Shown here in pieces: positions 8,774 to 16,760 of a stretch of DNA of 64,000 nt. The translations under genes were made by a program, and so were the position numbers. The notes under the pieces were generated by a model. The model saw only the letters and a program-made list of their open reading frames with translations. It made no database searches and was not told where the DNA came from. How positions within the stretch are numbered: the first letter of the stretch is position 1; each line of letters opens with the position of its first letter. Source of the stretch: Chryseobacterium rhizosphaerae (GTDB lineage: Bacteria > Bacteroidota > Bacteroidia > Flavobacteriales > Weeksellaceae); the NCBI RefSeq assembly GCF_003385455.1, contig NZ_QNUF01000006.1, forward strand, positions 62,001 through 126,000. The letters run 5' to 3'.

Positions 8774-9643
8774 ATGGACACCAATTTCTCAGATGATTTT
8801 CAGGTAAACGGCAAATTCTCGATAAAAAAAACGCCAACAGCGTATAAGGGAAAACTTACCAAAGAAGAAGGAGCACAATTGTTAATTAAAGAAAAGGAAA
8901 AGCTCCGTGAATTACAGGAAAAATTATATGCAGACGGTAGCCAGTCTCTGCTCGTTATATTACAGGCAATGGATGCTGCCGGGAAAGACAGTATGATAGA
9001 ACATGTCTTCGGAGGAGTAAATCCACAAGGCTGTAACGTAACCAGTTTTAAAACGCCAAGTTCCCGGGAATATTCGCATGATTTTTTATGGAGACATTAT
9101 CTGGCACTACCTCAGAAAGGAATGATCGGAATATTCAACCGTTCGCATTATGAAAGTGTCCTGGTATGTAAAGTACATCCTGAATATAATCTAAGTGAGA
9201 AAACCTGGTCTTCGGTAGAAGATTTTGATAATAAATTCTGGGAAAACCGGTATGAAAGCATTAGAAATTTTGAAAAGCATCTTTCGCAAAATGGAACAAC
9301 CATTATTAAGATCTTTTTGAATGTGTCTAAAGATGAGCAGAAGAAAAGGTTATTGGACAGAATTAATGAACAGGAAAAAAATTGGAAATTTTCTGCCGGA
9401 GATCTTCCGGAAAGAGCATTATTTGATCAGTATATGGAAGCTTATGAGACTGCTATCAATGAAACATCAAAGGATCACGCACCATGGTATGTACTTCCTG
9501 CCGATAATAAATGGTTTGCCAGGGTGGCCGCTATACAGATCATTATTGATACTCTTGAAAAAATGAATTTAAAATACCCGGAGCTTTCTGAAAAAGACAA
9601 ACAGGGTCTTATAGACTCTAAAAACATTCTTGAAAATGAATAA
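8774..9643 (+). CDS. ppk2: polyphosphate kinase 2 family protein
   Basis: A 289-residue PPK2-family enzyme, which transfers phosphate between polyphosphate and nucleotides. A Walker A-like MDAAGKDS is at 66-73 and the second phosphate-binding segment IFNRSHYESVLVCKVHPE starts near residue 120, with Arg123 and Glu127 in the usual places. The single-domain length fits class I-III PPK2; the sequence alone does not tell whether AMP, ADP or GDP is preferred. The region before the ATG is the ten-copy 8-bp repeat. The gene stands alone and ends before the stem-loop at 9694-9733. Confidence 0.92.
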   Translation: MDTNFSDDFQVNGKFSIKKTPTAYKGKLTKEEGAQLLIKEKEKLRELQEKLYADGSQSLLVILQAMDAAGKDSMIEHVFGGVNPQGCNVTSFKTPSSREYSHDFLWRHYLALPQKGMIGIFNRSHYESVLVCKVHPEYNLSEKTWSSVEDFDNKFWENRYESIRNFEKHLSQNGTTIIKIFLNVSKDEQKKRLLDRINEQEKNWKFSAGDLPERALFDQYMEAYETAINETSKDHAPWYVLPADNKWFARVAAIQIIIDTLEKMNLKYPELSEKDKQGLIDSKNILENE

Positions 9644-9693
9644 TAATTTAATACAATTAACTATTTAATGTAAATATTTTCAACATAAACACT

Positions 9694-9733
9694 AAATAAT
9701 GTGAATAATTTTCTATTCACATTATTTTTTTAT
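9694..9733 (+). terminator. terminator of ppk2
   Basis: Fourteen-base perfect arms (AAATAATGTGAATA and its complement at 9714-9727) around ATTTTC, followed by a T run. Confidence 0.85.
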
Positions 9734-9779
9734 ATATTCATCACCTCAATTTTTTACCTATATCATTAAAACTTTAACT

Positions 9780-10157
9780 ATGAAAAAACAGCTCTTGCTA
9801 TCAGCCTTTATTCTCTTAGGCTTAGCTTCCTGCAGTAATGAACAAACTGCTCTCAACACTATGGAGAATATGAAAACTTCCGAGATGGAGGCCTTTGATA
9901 AAGCTTTTATACGCTTAGGGGAACCGCAAAATCAGCCTACACAAGAAGAAAGAAGGAATAACTCTGTAGAACTTAGTGACCGTAGAAAAGAAATTCTTAT
10001 TCCGGCTTCCAAAGCATTAATTATCTCCACAGGGGTTTCAGAAACGGAAATAAACAAAAAAACCGGAGGCGATAAAGCAAAAATTATAGCCTGGGCTCTA
10101 GATATTAATTTTAAAAAGAAAGATGAAATATATAGAAAAATGAAATCTGACCATTAA
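9780..10157 (+). CDS. hypothetical lipoprotein, 125 aa
   Basis: A small predicted lipoprotein. The signal sequence MKKQLLLSAFILLGLASC ends in a lipobox (L-A-S-C) with Cys18 as the lipidated residue, followed by SNEQ. The mature part is helical and highly charged, with a PTQEERRNNSVELSDRRKEILIPASKALI segment that I do not recognise. It would be anchored in the inner or outer membrane facing the periplasm. The next gene begins 57 bp downstream in the same direction and is also secreted, so the two may be co-transcribed. Function unknown. Confidence 0.75.
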   Translation: MKKQLLLSAFILLGLASCSNEQTALNTMENMKTSEMEAFDKAFIRLGEPQNQPTQEERRNNSVELSDRRKEILIPASKALIISTGVSETEINKKTGGDKAKIIAWALDINFKKKDEIYRKMKSDH

Positions 10158-10214
10158 GCTCAAACATTTTTTAATCATTTATTTATTATTTCTATTCCAT
10201 TTAAAATTATTATC

Positions 10215-10745
10215 ATGAAAAAAATAATGTCATTCACGTTGTTCCTTTTAGGAATACTCAGCTTTTCACAAACACAGGATAATGTACTTGTGATCTCCAA
10301 CCATACTTCACTCACCATTGAAGGCAGATTAATCACCTGTAATCCTGTTAATTTTTACCCTGTTGTTAAACCTATATCTACCAATCCTTCCGGACTGTTT
10401 ACTGTGCCCCCACATACTGAAATGAAGTTTGATTCTTTTGATACATCTGGTACAGCCATAATCCCCGTTTATCAATGGGCAGTTACTACATCTCTCGGTA
10501 ATACAGCCATCTATAATTATAATGATCCCTATATTACAAGCATAATGCCTAATACAAGATGGGCATTTTATGACTTCAGAACAGTCGATAGCTCGGGAGT
10601 AGTTTGGGATGGCTTCCAAATGGGAGATCCCAATATCTACCCGGCACCTGTTAATACAATCCAATATGGACTACAAATGCCTAACGTTCATGCAGAATGG
10701 ATTCAGTTTGCCGACTATGTAAGCTTACATGTATATGAAAACTAA
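10215..10745 (+). CDS. hypothetical secreted protein, 176 aa
   Basis: An unrecognised exported protein. Residues 1-18 (MKKIMSFTLFLLGILSFS) are a signal peptide before QTQDNVLVISNHTSLTIEG. The mature part is rich in beta-prone, aromatic and proline residues and has no Cys other than one near residue 41 (ITCNPVNF). It resembles small extracellular beta-sandwich proteins, but no family is recognised. It is followed within 10 bp by a strong stem-loop terminator that also faces the RNase P RNA gene. Confidence 0.7.
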   Translation: MKKIMSFTLFLLGILSFSQTQDNVLVISNHTSLTIEGRLITCNPVNFYPVVKPISTNPSGLFTVPPHTEMKFDSFDTSGTAIIPVYQWAVTTSLGNTAIYNYNDPYITSIMPNTRWAFYDFRTVDSSGVVWDGFQMGDPNIYPAPVNTIQYGLQMPNVHAEWIQFADYVSLHVYEN

Positions 10746-10748
10746 AAA

Positions 10749-10781
10749 AAATAAGCGGAGAAAAGTCTCCGCTTATTTTTT
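10749..10781. terminator. bidirectional terminator
   Basis: AATAAGCGGAGA pairs with TCTCCGCTTATT around AAAG, with A and T runs on both sides. It can end both the plus-strand gene at 10745 and the minus-strand rnpB transcript. Confidence 0.92.
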
Positions 10782-10813
10782 ATACTATTTGAGTATCTTC
10801 AATACAAGAAAAA

Positions 10814-11138
10814 TACGAGAAAATCTATAAGCCGGATTTTGTACTTCCGAAGAAGTGCCTGTTATTTATCTACGTCTTACATTGCTGCAAGACTTGAGCT
10901 GATTACCCCTCGGCTTTCAGGACGAGCCGCCCCTATTTCCATTGCTGAAAAGAACCGATATACTTACCATTGCACCGCAAAGAGTTTACCTGGTTTCACT
11001 ACAGCCGAACTGTACCTGCTTTCTGTTGCACTTGTCCTACCCTCACGGGTGACGGATGTTATCCGCTTTGCTGCTCTATGGTGTCCGGACTTTCCTACCT
11101 CCCATAAGATGGGAAATCAACAAGCCGATTTTCTCGCG
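10814..11138 (-). ncRNA. rnpB: RNase P RNA, bacterial class A
   Basis: The catalytic RNA of RNase P, which removes 5' leaders from pre-tRNA. On the minus strand the 5' part contains the universal GGAAAGTCCGGACACC. Later come CACCCGTGAGGGTAGGACAA, GCAACAGAAAGCAG, and near the 3' end TAGATAAATAACAG followed by ACAAAATCCGGCTTATAG. The two ends pair as helix P1: CGAGAAAATC at the 5' end with GATTTTCTCG at 10816-10825. The length of about 325 nt is normal for type A. A TATCTTTG -7 box lies just upstream and a bidirectional terminator downstream. The end points are estimated from P1 and the promoter. Confidence 0.95.
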
Positions 11139-11142
11139 GATG

Positions 11143-11150
11143 CAAAGATA
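11143..11150 (-). promoter_or_regulatory. -7 promoter box of rnpB
   Basis: Minus strand TATCTTTG, an exact TAnnTTTG, five bases before the start of helix P1. No convincing -33 TTG is visible. Confidence 0.6.
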
Positions 11151-11274
11151 CATAAATTTAAGGAAGGCTGGAAAACCGAGCAGATAAATAAGTCGATTTG
11201 CTATTTTAGCATTTGTCCAATATAATTCTTCATCAATTACCACATTATTATTATCTTCGTGCCATTATACATCT

Positions 11275-11766
11275 ATGAATTCCAGGGAAAAAGAATTTGC
11301 GCAGCTTATTAAAGATAATCAGGGTCTGATTATTAAAGTATCTCGCTTATACACCAATTCTCTTGAAGATGAAGAAGATCTTTTCCAGGAAATCGTCTTA
11401 CAGCTTTGGAGAAGTTATGATTCTTTTAAAGGAAATTCCAAAATTTCGACATGGATGTATCGTGTAGCGCTTAATACAGCCATTACTCTTTTCCGAAAAA
11501 AAAGCAAAAGCCTTCCTACCAATGAACTGGACATCAACCACAAAGATTTTGTGGAAGATGACGATGAAAAACAACAACAGATTTCGCTTTTGTATACTGT
11601 AATCAAGACTCTTCCTAATATAGAAAGAGCCATTGTCATGATGTATCTTGACGATCTGCCTTACAAGGATATTGCAGAAAACCTCGGGATTACCGAAGTC
11701 AACGCACGTGTGAAAATGAACAGATTAAAGAAAACCCTTAAAGAACAGATGGAAAAATATGCCTGA
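11275..11766 (+). CDS. ECF-type RNA polymerase sigma factor
   Basis: A 163-residue sigma-70 family factor of the extracytoplasmic-function type. Region 2 spans about residues 10-80, with NSLEDEEDLFQEIVLQLWRSYDSFKGNSKISTWMYRVALNTAI, the usual DLxQE and ThWxxRIAxN elements. Region 4 is C-terminal, with a helix-turn-helix in DLPYKDIAENLGITEVNARVKMNRLKKTL. The stop overlaps the start of the downstream membrane protein gene by eight bases, so the pair is translationally coupled, as sigma/anti-sigma pairs usually are. It is divergent from rnpB. Target promoters are unknown. Confidence 0.93.
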   Translation: MNSREKEFAQLIKDNQGLIIKVSRLYTNSLEDEEDLFQEIVLQLWRSYDSFKGNSKISTWMYRVALNTAITLFRKKSKSLPTNELDINHKDFVEDDDEKQQQISLLYTVIKTLPNIERAIVMMYLDDLPYKDIAENLGITEVNARVKMNRLKKTLKEQMEKYA

Positions 11767-12433
11767 ATTTGATTTAGATAGCTTTAAGAAGACATGGCAG
11801 GAACAGCCTGTACAGCCAAAATATGACAACACTGAGATCCTTCAGATGCTGAATAGAAAATCACGCAATTATGTAAAGTATATTTTCTGGATCAGTGTTG
11901 TAGAATTCCTTTTCTTTTCTGTTTTAGGGTTGTTTTATTTTTTCCAGGAGGAGGAATCAGACAGTTTCCGTAAAGTACTGGAAAGGTTGGGTGCGCAGGG
12001 AGCTCCTGAAGTAGAAGATAATTTCGGTCATGCTTATTTAGCAATAAAAGTTTTAAGCCTGCTCATCACAGCATACTTTGTATTGAAATTCTATCAAAAC
12101 TACCGTAAAATAAAGATTGAAGAGAATCTTAAAGGGCTTATTACAAGAATTATCAAGTTCAAGAAAACAGTGAATGCCTTTATTCTCATTAGTATTGTTC
12201 TTTTGGTAGCCTTCACCTTTGTGTTAATTGCGTTCATATTTTATACTTTAAATTCCCAGAATATCCAGCCTTCCAATTCTAATCTCACAATCATTATTGT
12301 CGGAATTGTAGTCAGCACCCTTCTTGCTGTATCGATGATATGGTTTTATTACAAATTAGTATATGGAAGTATCATTAAAAAGCTTGACAAAAATCTGGAC
12401 CAGCTGAAAAGGATAGATTCCGAGGAAAATTAA
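11759..12433 (+). CDS. membrane protein coupled to the sigma factor, possible anti-sigma
   Basis: A 224-residue membrane protein. A soluble N-terminal ~40 residues (DLDSFKKTWQEQPVQPKYDNTEILQMLNRKSRNYVKY) is followed by hydrophobic segments at about 43-62, 94-112, 140-164 and 173-194, and a charged cytoplasmic tail. Overlap with the sigma factor gene by eight bases suggests that it controls that factor. However, it lacks the zinc-binding HxxxCxxC motif of classical anti-sigma factors, so the anti-sigma role is inference from position only. Several Bacteroidota ECF genes are followed by such proteins. Confidence 0.75.
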   Translation: MPEFDLDSFKKTWQEQPVQPKYDNTEILQMLNRKSRNYVKYIFWISVVEFLFFSVLGLFYFFQEEESDSFRKVLERLGAQGAPEVEDNFGHAYLAIKVLSLLITAYFVLKFYQNYRKIKIEENLKGLITRIIKFKKTVNAFILISIVLLVAFTFVLIAFIFYTLNSQNIQPSNSNLTIIIVGIVVSTLLAVSMIWFYYKLVYGSIIKKLDKNLDQLKRIDSEEN

Positions 12434-12456
12434 TATAGACAGCCCATAGTTAAAGA

Positions 12457-12464
12457 TATATTTG
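12457..12464 (+). promoter_or_regulatory. -7 promoter box of the acyl-CoA synthetase gene
   Basis: TATATTTG matches TAnnTTTG exactly and lies 28 bp before the ATG at 12493. Confidence 0.5.
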
Positions 12465-12492
12465 TTAAATTTATTTAACCAAATCTTATACT

Positions 12493-14118
12493 ATGCCACT
12501 ATCTTATGTCTACGGAGCTTCTGAAATTCCGTTATTAGGACAAACTATCGGAGGAAATCTTAAAAATACAGTTGAAAAATACCCCAACCAGGAAGCATTA
12601 GTCTGTGTTCATCAGAATTACAGAGCCACGTATCAGGAGTTTTATAATCAGACAACCGCTATTGCAAAAGCCTTATTATTTTTAGGAGCAAAATCCGGAG
12701 ACCGGATCGGAATATGGTCTGCTAACCGGTATGAATGGGTACTTTTACAGTATGCTACTGCCAGGATAGGAACTATTCTAGTCAACATTAATCCGGCCTA
12801 CAGAACTCATGAGCTCACCTATGTTCTCAACCAGTCTGAGGTACGCTTTATTTTTTCTTCATTAAGTTTTAAGTCCAGTAATTATAAGGAAATGGTAGAG
12901 TATGCAAAAGAAGTATGCCCTAGCCTTGAACATGAAATTTTCTTTGACGAAAACTGGGATGATTTTGTGAATAACGGACAGGATATTTCAGATGAGGTCC
13001 TTCATAGTTTTGAGGAACATGTACAGTTTGATGATCCGGTTAATATTCAATATACCTCAGGTACTACGGGATTTCCGAAAGGCGTGACATTATCCCATCA
13101 TAATATTTTAAATAATGGCTACTTTATAGGAATAAGGTTGAAATACACAGAAAAAGACAGAGTCTGTATTCCTGTTCCTTTCTATCACTGTTTTGGGATG
13201 GTTATCGGAAATATATGCTGTACGACCCACGGAGCCTGTATGGTCATTCCTAACGACAGTTTTGATCCCGATATGACATTAAAGACAGTTTCTGATGAAA
13301 AATGTACCTCATTATATGGCGTCCCTACTATGTTTATTGCAGAACTGGCTGTCAAAGATTTCGATACTTATGATTTTTCAAGTTTAAGAACCGGTGTTAT
13401 GGCAGGATCGGTCTGTCCGCCGGAAATCATGAAAAAAGTGGAAAACCTTATGAATATCAAAGAAATGAGCATCTGCTACGGAATGACGGAAACATCCCCT
13501 GTTTCTACTCAGACGCTGATAGGAACTTCTTTGGAAAAGCAGGTCAGCACGGTAGGAACTGTTCAGGATCATTTGGAAATAAAGATCATTGACGAGAATG
13601 GAAGAATACTAAAACGGGGAGAGCATGGCGAACTATGTACCAGAGGGTATTCTGTCATGCTGAAATACTGGAATGATTCTGAAAATACCCAAAAAGTACT
13701 GGATACTGCCCGATGGATGCACACCGGTGATATGGCGGTCATGGATAAGGACGGATATATTACAATTTCAGGAAGAATTAAAGATCTTATTATCAGAGGT
13801 GGAGAAAATATTTCCCCAAAGGAAATTGAGGATTTCCTATATACATACACCCATATTCTTGATGTTCAAATCATTGGCATACCCAGTGAAAAATTTGGAG
13901 AAGAAGTAATGGCCTGGGTAAAGGTGAGAAAAGGTTTCACAATCACGGAAGAAGAATTATTAGACTATTGTAAAGGAAAAATTGCTCATTATAAAGTCCC
14001 AAAGTACTGGAAATTTGTAGATGAATTTCCAATGACCATTTCCGGAAAGGTAAGAAAAGTGGAAATGAGAGAGATTTCTATAAAGGAATTAGGTATAGAA
14101 AATTCAAGAAATTTATAA
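12493..14118 (+). CDS. AMP-binding acyl-CoA synthetase
   Basis: A 541-residue member of the ANL adenylating family, probably a medium- or long-chain fatty acyl-CoA synthetase: it activates a carboxylate with ATP and then forms the CoA thioester. The phosphate-binding loop YTSGTTGFPKG is at 187-197. The later YGMTETSP (A5 motif), TGDMAVMDKDGYITISGRIKDLIIRGGENISPKEIE (A7-A8), and C-terminal MTISGKVRKVEMRE with the catalytic Lys (A10) are all present. Length and order are normal. No beta-oxidation genes are adjacent. Two stem-loops follow, the better at 14206-14240. Confidence 0.93.
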   Translation: MPLSYVYGASEIPLLGQTIGGNLKNTVEKYPNQEALVCVHQNYRATYQEFYNQTTAIAKALLFLGAKSGDRIGIWSANRYEWVLLQYATARIGTILVNINPAYRTHELTYVLNQSEVRFIFSSLSFKSSNYKEMVEYAKEVCPSLEHEIFFDENWDDFVNNGQDISDEVLHSFEEHVQFDDPVNIQYTSGTTGFPKGVTLSHHNILNNGYFIGIRLKYTEKDRVCIPVPFYHCFGMVIGNICCTTHGACMVIPNDSFDPDMTLKTVSDEKCTSLYGVPTMFIAELAVKDFDTYDFSSLRTGVMAGSVCPPEIMKKVENLMNIKEMSICYGMTETSPVSTQTLIGTSLEKQVSTVGTVQDHLEIKIIDENGRILKRGEHGELCTRGYSVMLKYWNDSENTQKVLDTARWMHTGDMAVMDKDGYITISGRIKDLIIRGGENISPKEIEDFLYTYTHILDVQIIGIPSEKFGEEVMAWVKVRKGFTITEEELLDYCKGKIAHYKVPKYWKFVDEFPMTISGKVRKVEMREISIKELGIENSRNL

Positions 14119-14205
14119 AAAATCCGGAATCGCCCACTATAAAGGAAAAAAAGGAAAAAAATGCTTTCCTTTTTTTTATGAAAAATTTTATAAAAAAGCG
14201 GAATG

Positions 14206-14240
14206 AGTTCACCATTTAATCGGTGAACTTTATTTTTTTC
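14206..14240 (+). terminator. terminator of the acyl-CoA synthetase gene
   Basis: AGTTCACC pairs with GGTGAACT across ATTTAATC, followed by a T-rich tract. A weaker A/T-run hairpin lies at about 14146-14178. Confidence 0.8.
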
Positions 14241-14503
14241 GAAAAAAATTATGCTTCTCGAATTAAAATATAAAAAAATTAGAATTATGTAAGGTACGAC
14301 TGAGTGAAAAGCTCTTGAATAAAGGATTAGAGCCAACATAAAGCCATTGAATATTCAATGCTTATTTTTGATATTTAATGTGAATAAGTTATCTATTTTA
14401 AGGAAAATACATACATATGACAAATAAAATTTGTTTTTTTCTCCTTTACAAGTGAGTAATGTAGAATAAAATCCTATATTTAGACCAGACAAAAAAACTA
14501 ATA
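14241..14503. other. non-coding stretch with one palindrome
   Basis: No credible gene in this stretch. It contains a perfect 16-bp palindrome at 14345-14360 (CATTGAATATTCAATG), flanked by AAG and CTT and followed by ATTTTTG, which looks like a terminator without an obvious gene upstream. A TATATTTA box, 7 of 8 to the -7 consensus, lies at 14475-14482 and probably serves the gene at 14504. Confidence 0.5.
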
Positions 14504-15394
14504 ATGAAGATCGGACTGGCAATTTGTGCTCTACTACTTACTATACATATGTATGCACAAAAAATTTCAGGAACTGTCAAAAATGAAAACAAAGAAGTTA
14601 TTTCTTACTGCTCAATAAGTTTTGGGAATGAAAACATAAGTACTATTACCGATATCAATGGTAACTATTCTCTGGAAATTCCTCAAAATACCGATAAAAG
14701 TGACGAGATCATTTTTGAATCCAACGGCTATGAAACTAAAAAACTGAGCGTCAACGAAATAACTGAAAACCCAAACATTATTTTAAACAAAAGAGTATAT
14801 GCTATTCAGGAAATTAATATAAACGGAAGAAAAACCAAAAGAGAAATCATAGGTGCAGAAAAAAGACCTATGTTTACCTTCTCTAAAATGTTTGATAAAA
14901 ACATTCCCACCGTTGAACAGGGGCAGATATTTGATATCTATAACTGGACAAAGCTAAACGCTTATAATTTTTATATTATTCCAAGCTCCAGGTTCAAAGA
15001 AATTACCTTAAAATTAAATATATATACTGTTAAGGATGGTTTACCAGAACAAACTCTCCTTAATGAAAATATAATATATAAGACCAGTACAACGGGCTGG
15101 CAGAATATCGATCTGCAACAATACAAACTGATCTTTACAGGCTCAAGCAAGCTGGCTATTACCCTGCAGCTTGTAGATTATATACGGGAAGATGCTATTG
15201 ATTTTGTCTTTGGAATCTCTGCTAAAAAGACCTTATCCAATGACTTGCTCTATCGTTATCAGAGCCAGGGAAAATGGGAGGCCAGGAAAGGAAGTTTTAT
15301 CTCAAATATAGATATTAATTATAATAAAGATAAACCCGGAAAGGTAAGTACAATGAAGAATCAGGATGAAGCTGTTTCTAAAAGTATAGAATAA
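14504..15394 (+). CDS. secreted CarboxypepD_reg-like domain protein
   Basis: A 296-residue exported protein. Residues 1-18 form a signal peptide ending MYA-Q. Residues 19-100 are a carboxypeptidase D regulatory-like beta-sandwich (KISGTVKNENKEVISYCSISFGNENISTITDINGNYSLEIP), as found at the N-terminus of many Bacteroidota outer membrane receptors. The remainder (about 120-290) is a beta-rich domain I do not recognise and contains no TonB-dependent barrel. It is not obviously part of the lanthipeptide operon, which begins 200 bp downstream, although it points the same way. Function unknown. Confidence 0.78.
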   Translation: MKIGLAICALLLTIHMYAQKISGTVKNENKEVISYCSISFGNENISTITDINGNYSLEIPQNTDKSDEIIFESNGYETKKLSVNEITENPNIILNKRVYAIQEININGRKTKREIIGAEKRPMFTFSKMFDKNIPTVEQGQIFDIYNWTKLNAYNFYIIPSSRFKEITLKLNIYTVKDGLPEQTLLNENIIYKTSTTGWQNIDLQQYKLIFTGSSKLAITLQLVDYIREDAIDFVFGISAKKTLSNDLLYRYQSQGKWEARKGSFISNIDINYNKDKPGKVSTMKNQDEAVSKSIE

Positions 15395-15594
15395 ACCACT
15401 TCTAATTTTATAACGATAATTGCTTTACGCAACACATTATGTTCTTTATAGAGCAGTATACCGTTATATTTTAAAACCAAAGGACTGGTTTTTCATTTAA
15501 ATACTGATAAACAAGGTATTATATAATAAATACATATAAAAAAGCGGAAACCGAAAAGCTAACGAGTAGGTAAATTATTTAAATTTTTTTAACC

Positions 15595-15780
15595 ATGAGC
15601 AAAAAGCTTACAAAAAAGTTAACTCTTAAAAAAGAGAAGTTATCTCAATTAAACTCTGACGAAATGAAATCAGTAAAAGCTGGAAAAGAGGCATTTTTAT
15701 CTATTTTTGATTGTACACACTGGACATGTACAGCTGGAAGCAGCAGATCTTCTGAACTGTGTGTTTGTACTGAAGTATAA
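15595..15780 (+). CDS. lanA: class I lanthipeptide precursor peptide
   Basis: A 61-residue RiPP precursor. Residues 1-30 are a Lys-rich leader of the type seen in Bacteroidota natural-product precursors: repeated KLT/KKL, then KLSQLNSDEMKSVKAG, ending in an Ala-Gly at 29-30 like a double-glycine cleavage site. The proposed core (31-61) holds Cys40, Cys45, Cys56 and Cys58 and nine Ser/Thr (36, 41, 44, 46, 49, 50, 52, 53, 59), the raw material for up to four (methyl)lanthionines. The leader has no Cys. The position directly before LanC and LanB genes supports the call. No exact TAnnTTTG is seen in the 200-bp upstream gap. A stem-loop follows the stop. The symbol is generic. Confidence 0.92.
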   Translation: MSKKLTKKLTLKKEKLSQLNSDEMKSVKAGKEAFLSIFDCTHWTCTAGSSRSSELCVCTEV

Positions 15781-15800
15781 TATTTCACAAAAAGTATTAA

Positions 15801-15832
15801 AGCTACTCCTTTGCGGGAGTAGCTACTTTTTA
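15801..15832 (+). terminator. intra-operon stem-loop after the lanthipeptide precursor
   Basis: AGCTACTCC pairs with GGAGTAGCT around TTTGCG, followed by ACTTTTTAA. It lies between the precursor stop and the first enzyme gene (start 15843), so it probably acts as a partial terminator or RNA stabiliser that keeps precursor mRNA in excess. Confidence 0.85.
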
Positions 15833-15842
15833 ATAACTAGTT

Positions 15843-16760
15843 ATGGCAAATAAATTAAAAATAGGGCTTTTGGAATTTGGTATAAGAGAAAATTCTCTTA
15901 ACAATTCTAAAAAATCGTTGTACGATATCATTGACTATGCAACCCGAGCAGACGAGCTTGGTTTTTCGAGGTTTTGGGTTACTGAAAATTATTTTTCAAA
16001 AGCACATGACATGGCCTGGTCTACTCCTGAAATGCTTCTACCCATACTATTGGGATTAACAGATAAAATAAAGATAGGAATTGCTGGGGTTATTATGCCA
16101 TTACAAAGTCCATTCAGAGTAGCTCATAATTATAAACTATTATCCAGCTTATATCCTAAAAGGTTAGATCTTGGTTTTGTAAAAGGGCTAGTGGGAGAAT
16201 ATGATCTTCAATACTTTAACGTAGATGTTGATAAAGACAGCTATTTTTCATCATTTCTTCCGAAGCTTGAATCTACTCTCCGGTTTCTGAGGGAAGAAAA
16301 CGAACTGTTGAAAGAAAATTTAATTATCCCACCTTACAAAGGAAACATTCCTGACGTATGGTATATGGGATCTTCACATTCAGGGTTGAAAGTAGCTTTG
16401 CAGCACGACCTCAATTTTGCGAGATCTATATTTCATGGAGAGTCCAACAAAGATTATCTCAAGGAAGAGCTACAAAACTTCAGAACAGAATACAAAGCAA
16501 AGCACGGAAAAGATCCATCTATGGTATTGACATTTTCCGGATGCTGCCATAAAACCAAACAAAAAGCACTAAAAGTAGCAAAAAGCGGTACTAATGGTTC
16601 TATAGACAATATAAGTCTTATTGGAGACGGAAGTTTTTTCCAGGAAAAATTACTGGAATTTAAAGAACTCTACGGATACAATGAGTTTATGTTTAATAAT
16701 GTTTCCAGAACACACAAAGACTCTCTAACAGCTATTGAAATATTAAGCCAATATGTATAA
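15843..16760 (+). CDS. LLM-class flavin-dependent oxidoreductase of the lanthipeptide cluster
   Basis: A 305-residue luciferase-like monooxygenase-fold protein. Seen: an N-terminal beta-strand KIGLLEFG, then ADELGFSRFWVTENYF (~40-55), DKIKIGIAGVIMPLQSPFRVAHNYKLLSSLYPKRLDLGFVKG (~77-118), and a C-terminal PDVWYMGSSHSGLKVA nucleotide-site segment. Such enzymes bind reduced FMN or F420. In lanthipeptide clusters, luciferase-like reductases (the LanJC type) can reduce dehydroalanine to D-alanine; that role here is inference. An oxidative tailoring reaction is the alternative. It overlaps lanC by eight bases. The first gene after the precursor stem-loop. Confidence 0.87.
   Translation: MANKLKIGLLEFGIRENSLNNSKKSLYDIIDYATRADELGFSRFWVTENYFSKAHDMAWSTPEMLLPILLGLTDKIKIGIAGVIMPLQSPFRVAHNYKLLSSLYPKRLDLGFVKGLVGEYDLQYFNVDVDKDSYFSSFLPKLESTLRFLREENELLKENLIIPPYKGNIPDVWYMGSSHSGLKVALQHDLNFARSIFHGESNKDYLKEELQNFRTEYKAKHGKDPSMVLTFSGCCHKTKQKALKVAKSGTNGSIDNISLIGDGSFFQEKLLEFKELYGYNEFMFNNVSRTHKDSLTAIEILSQYV

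Noticed and set aside
10839..11225. 128-codon open frame on the plus strand
   Set aside because: It lies opposite rnpB; the conserved RNase P RNA motifs and helix P1 on the minus strand explain the sequence.
14504..15394. member of the lanthipeptide operon
   Set aside because: A 200-bp gap separates it from the precursor, and the secreted CarboxypepD_reg protein has no known link to lanthipeptide synthesis.
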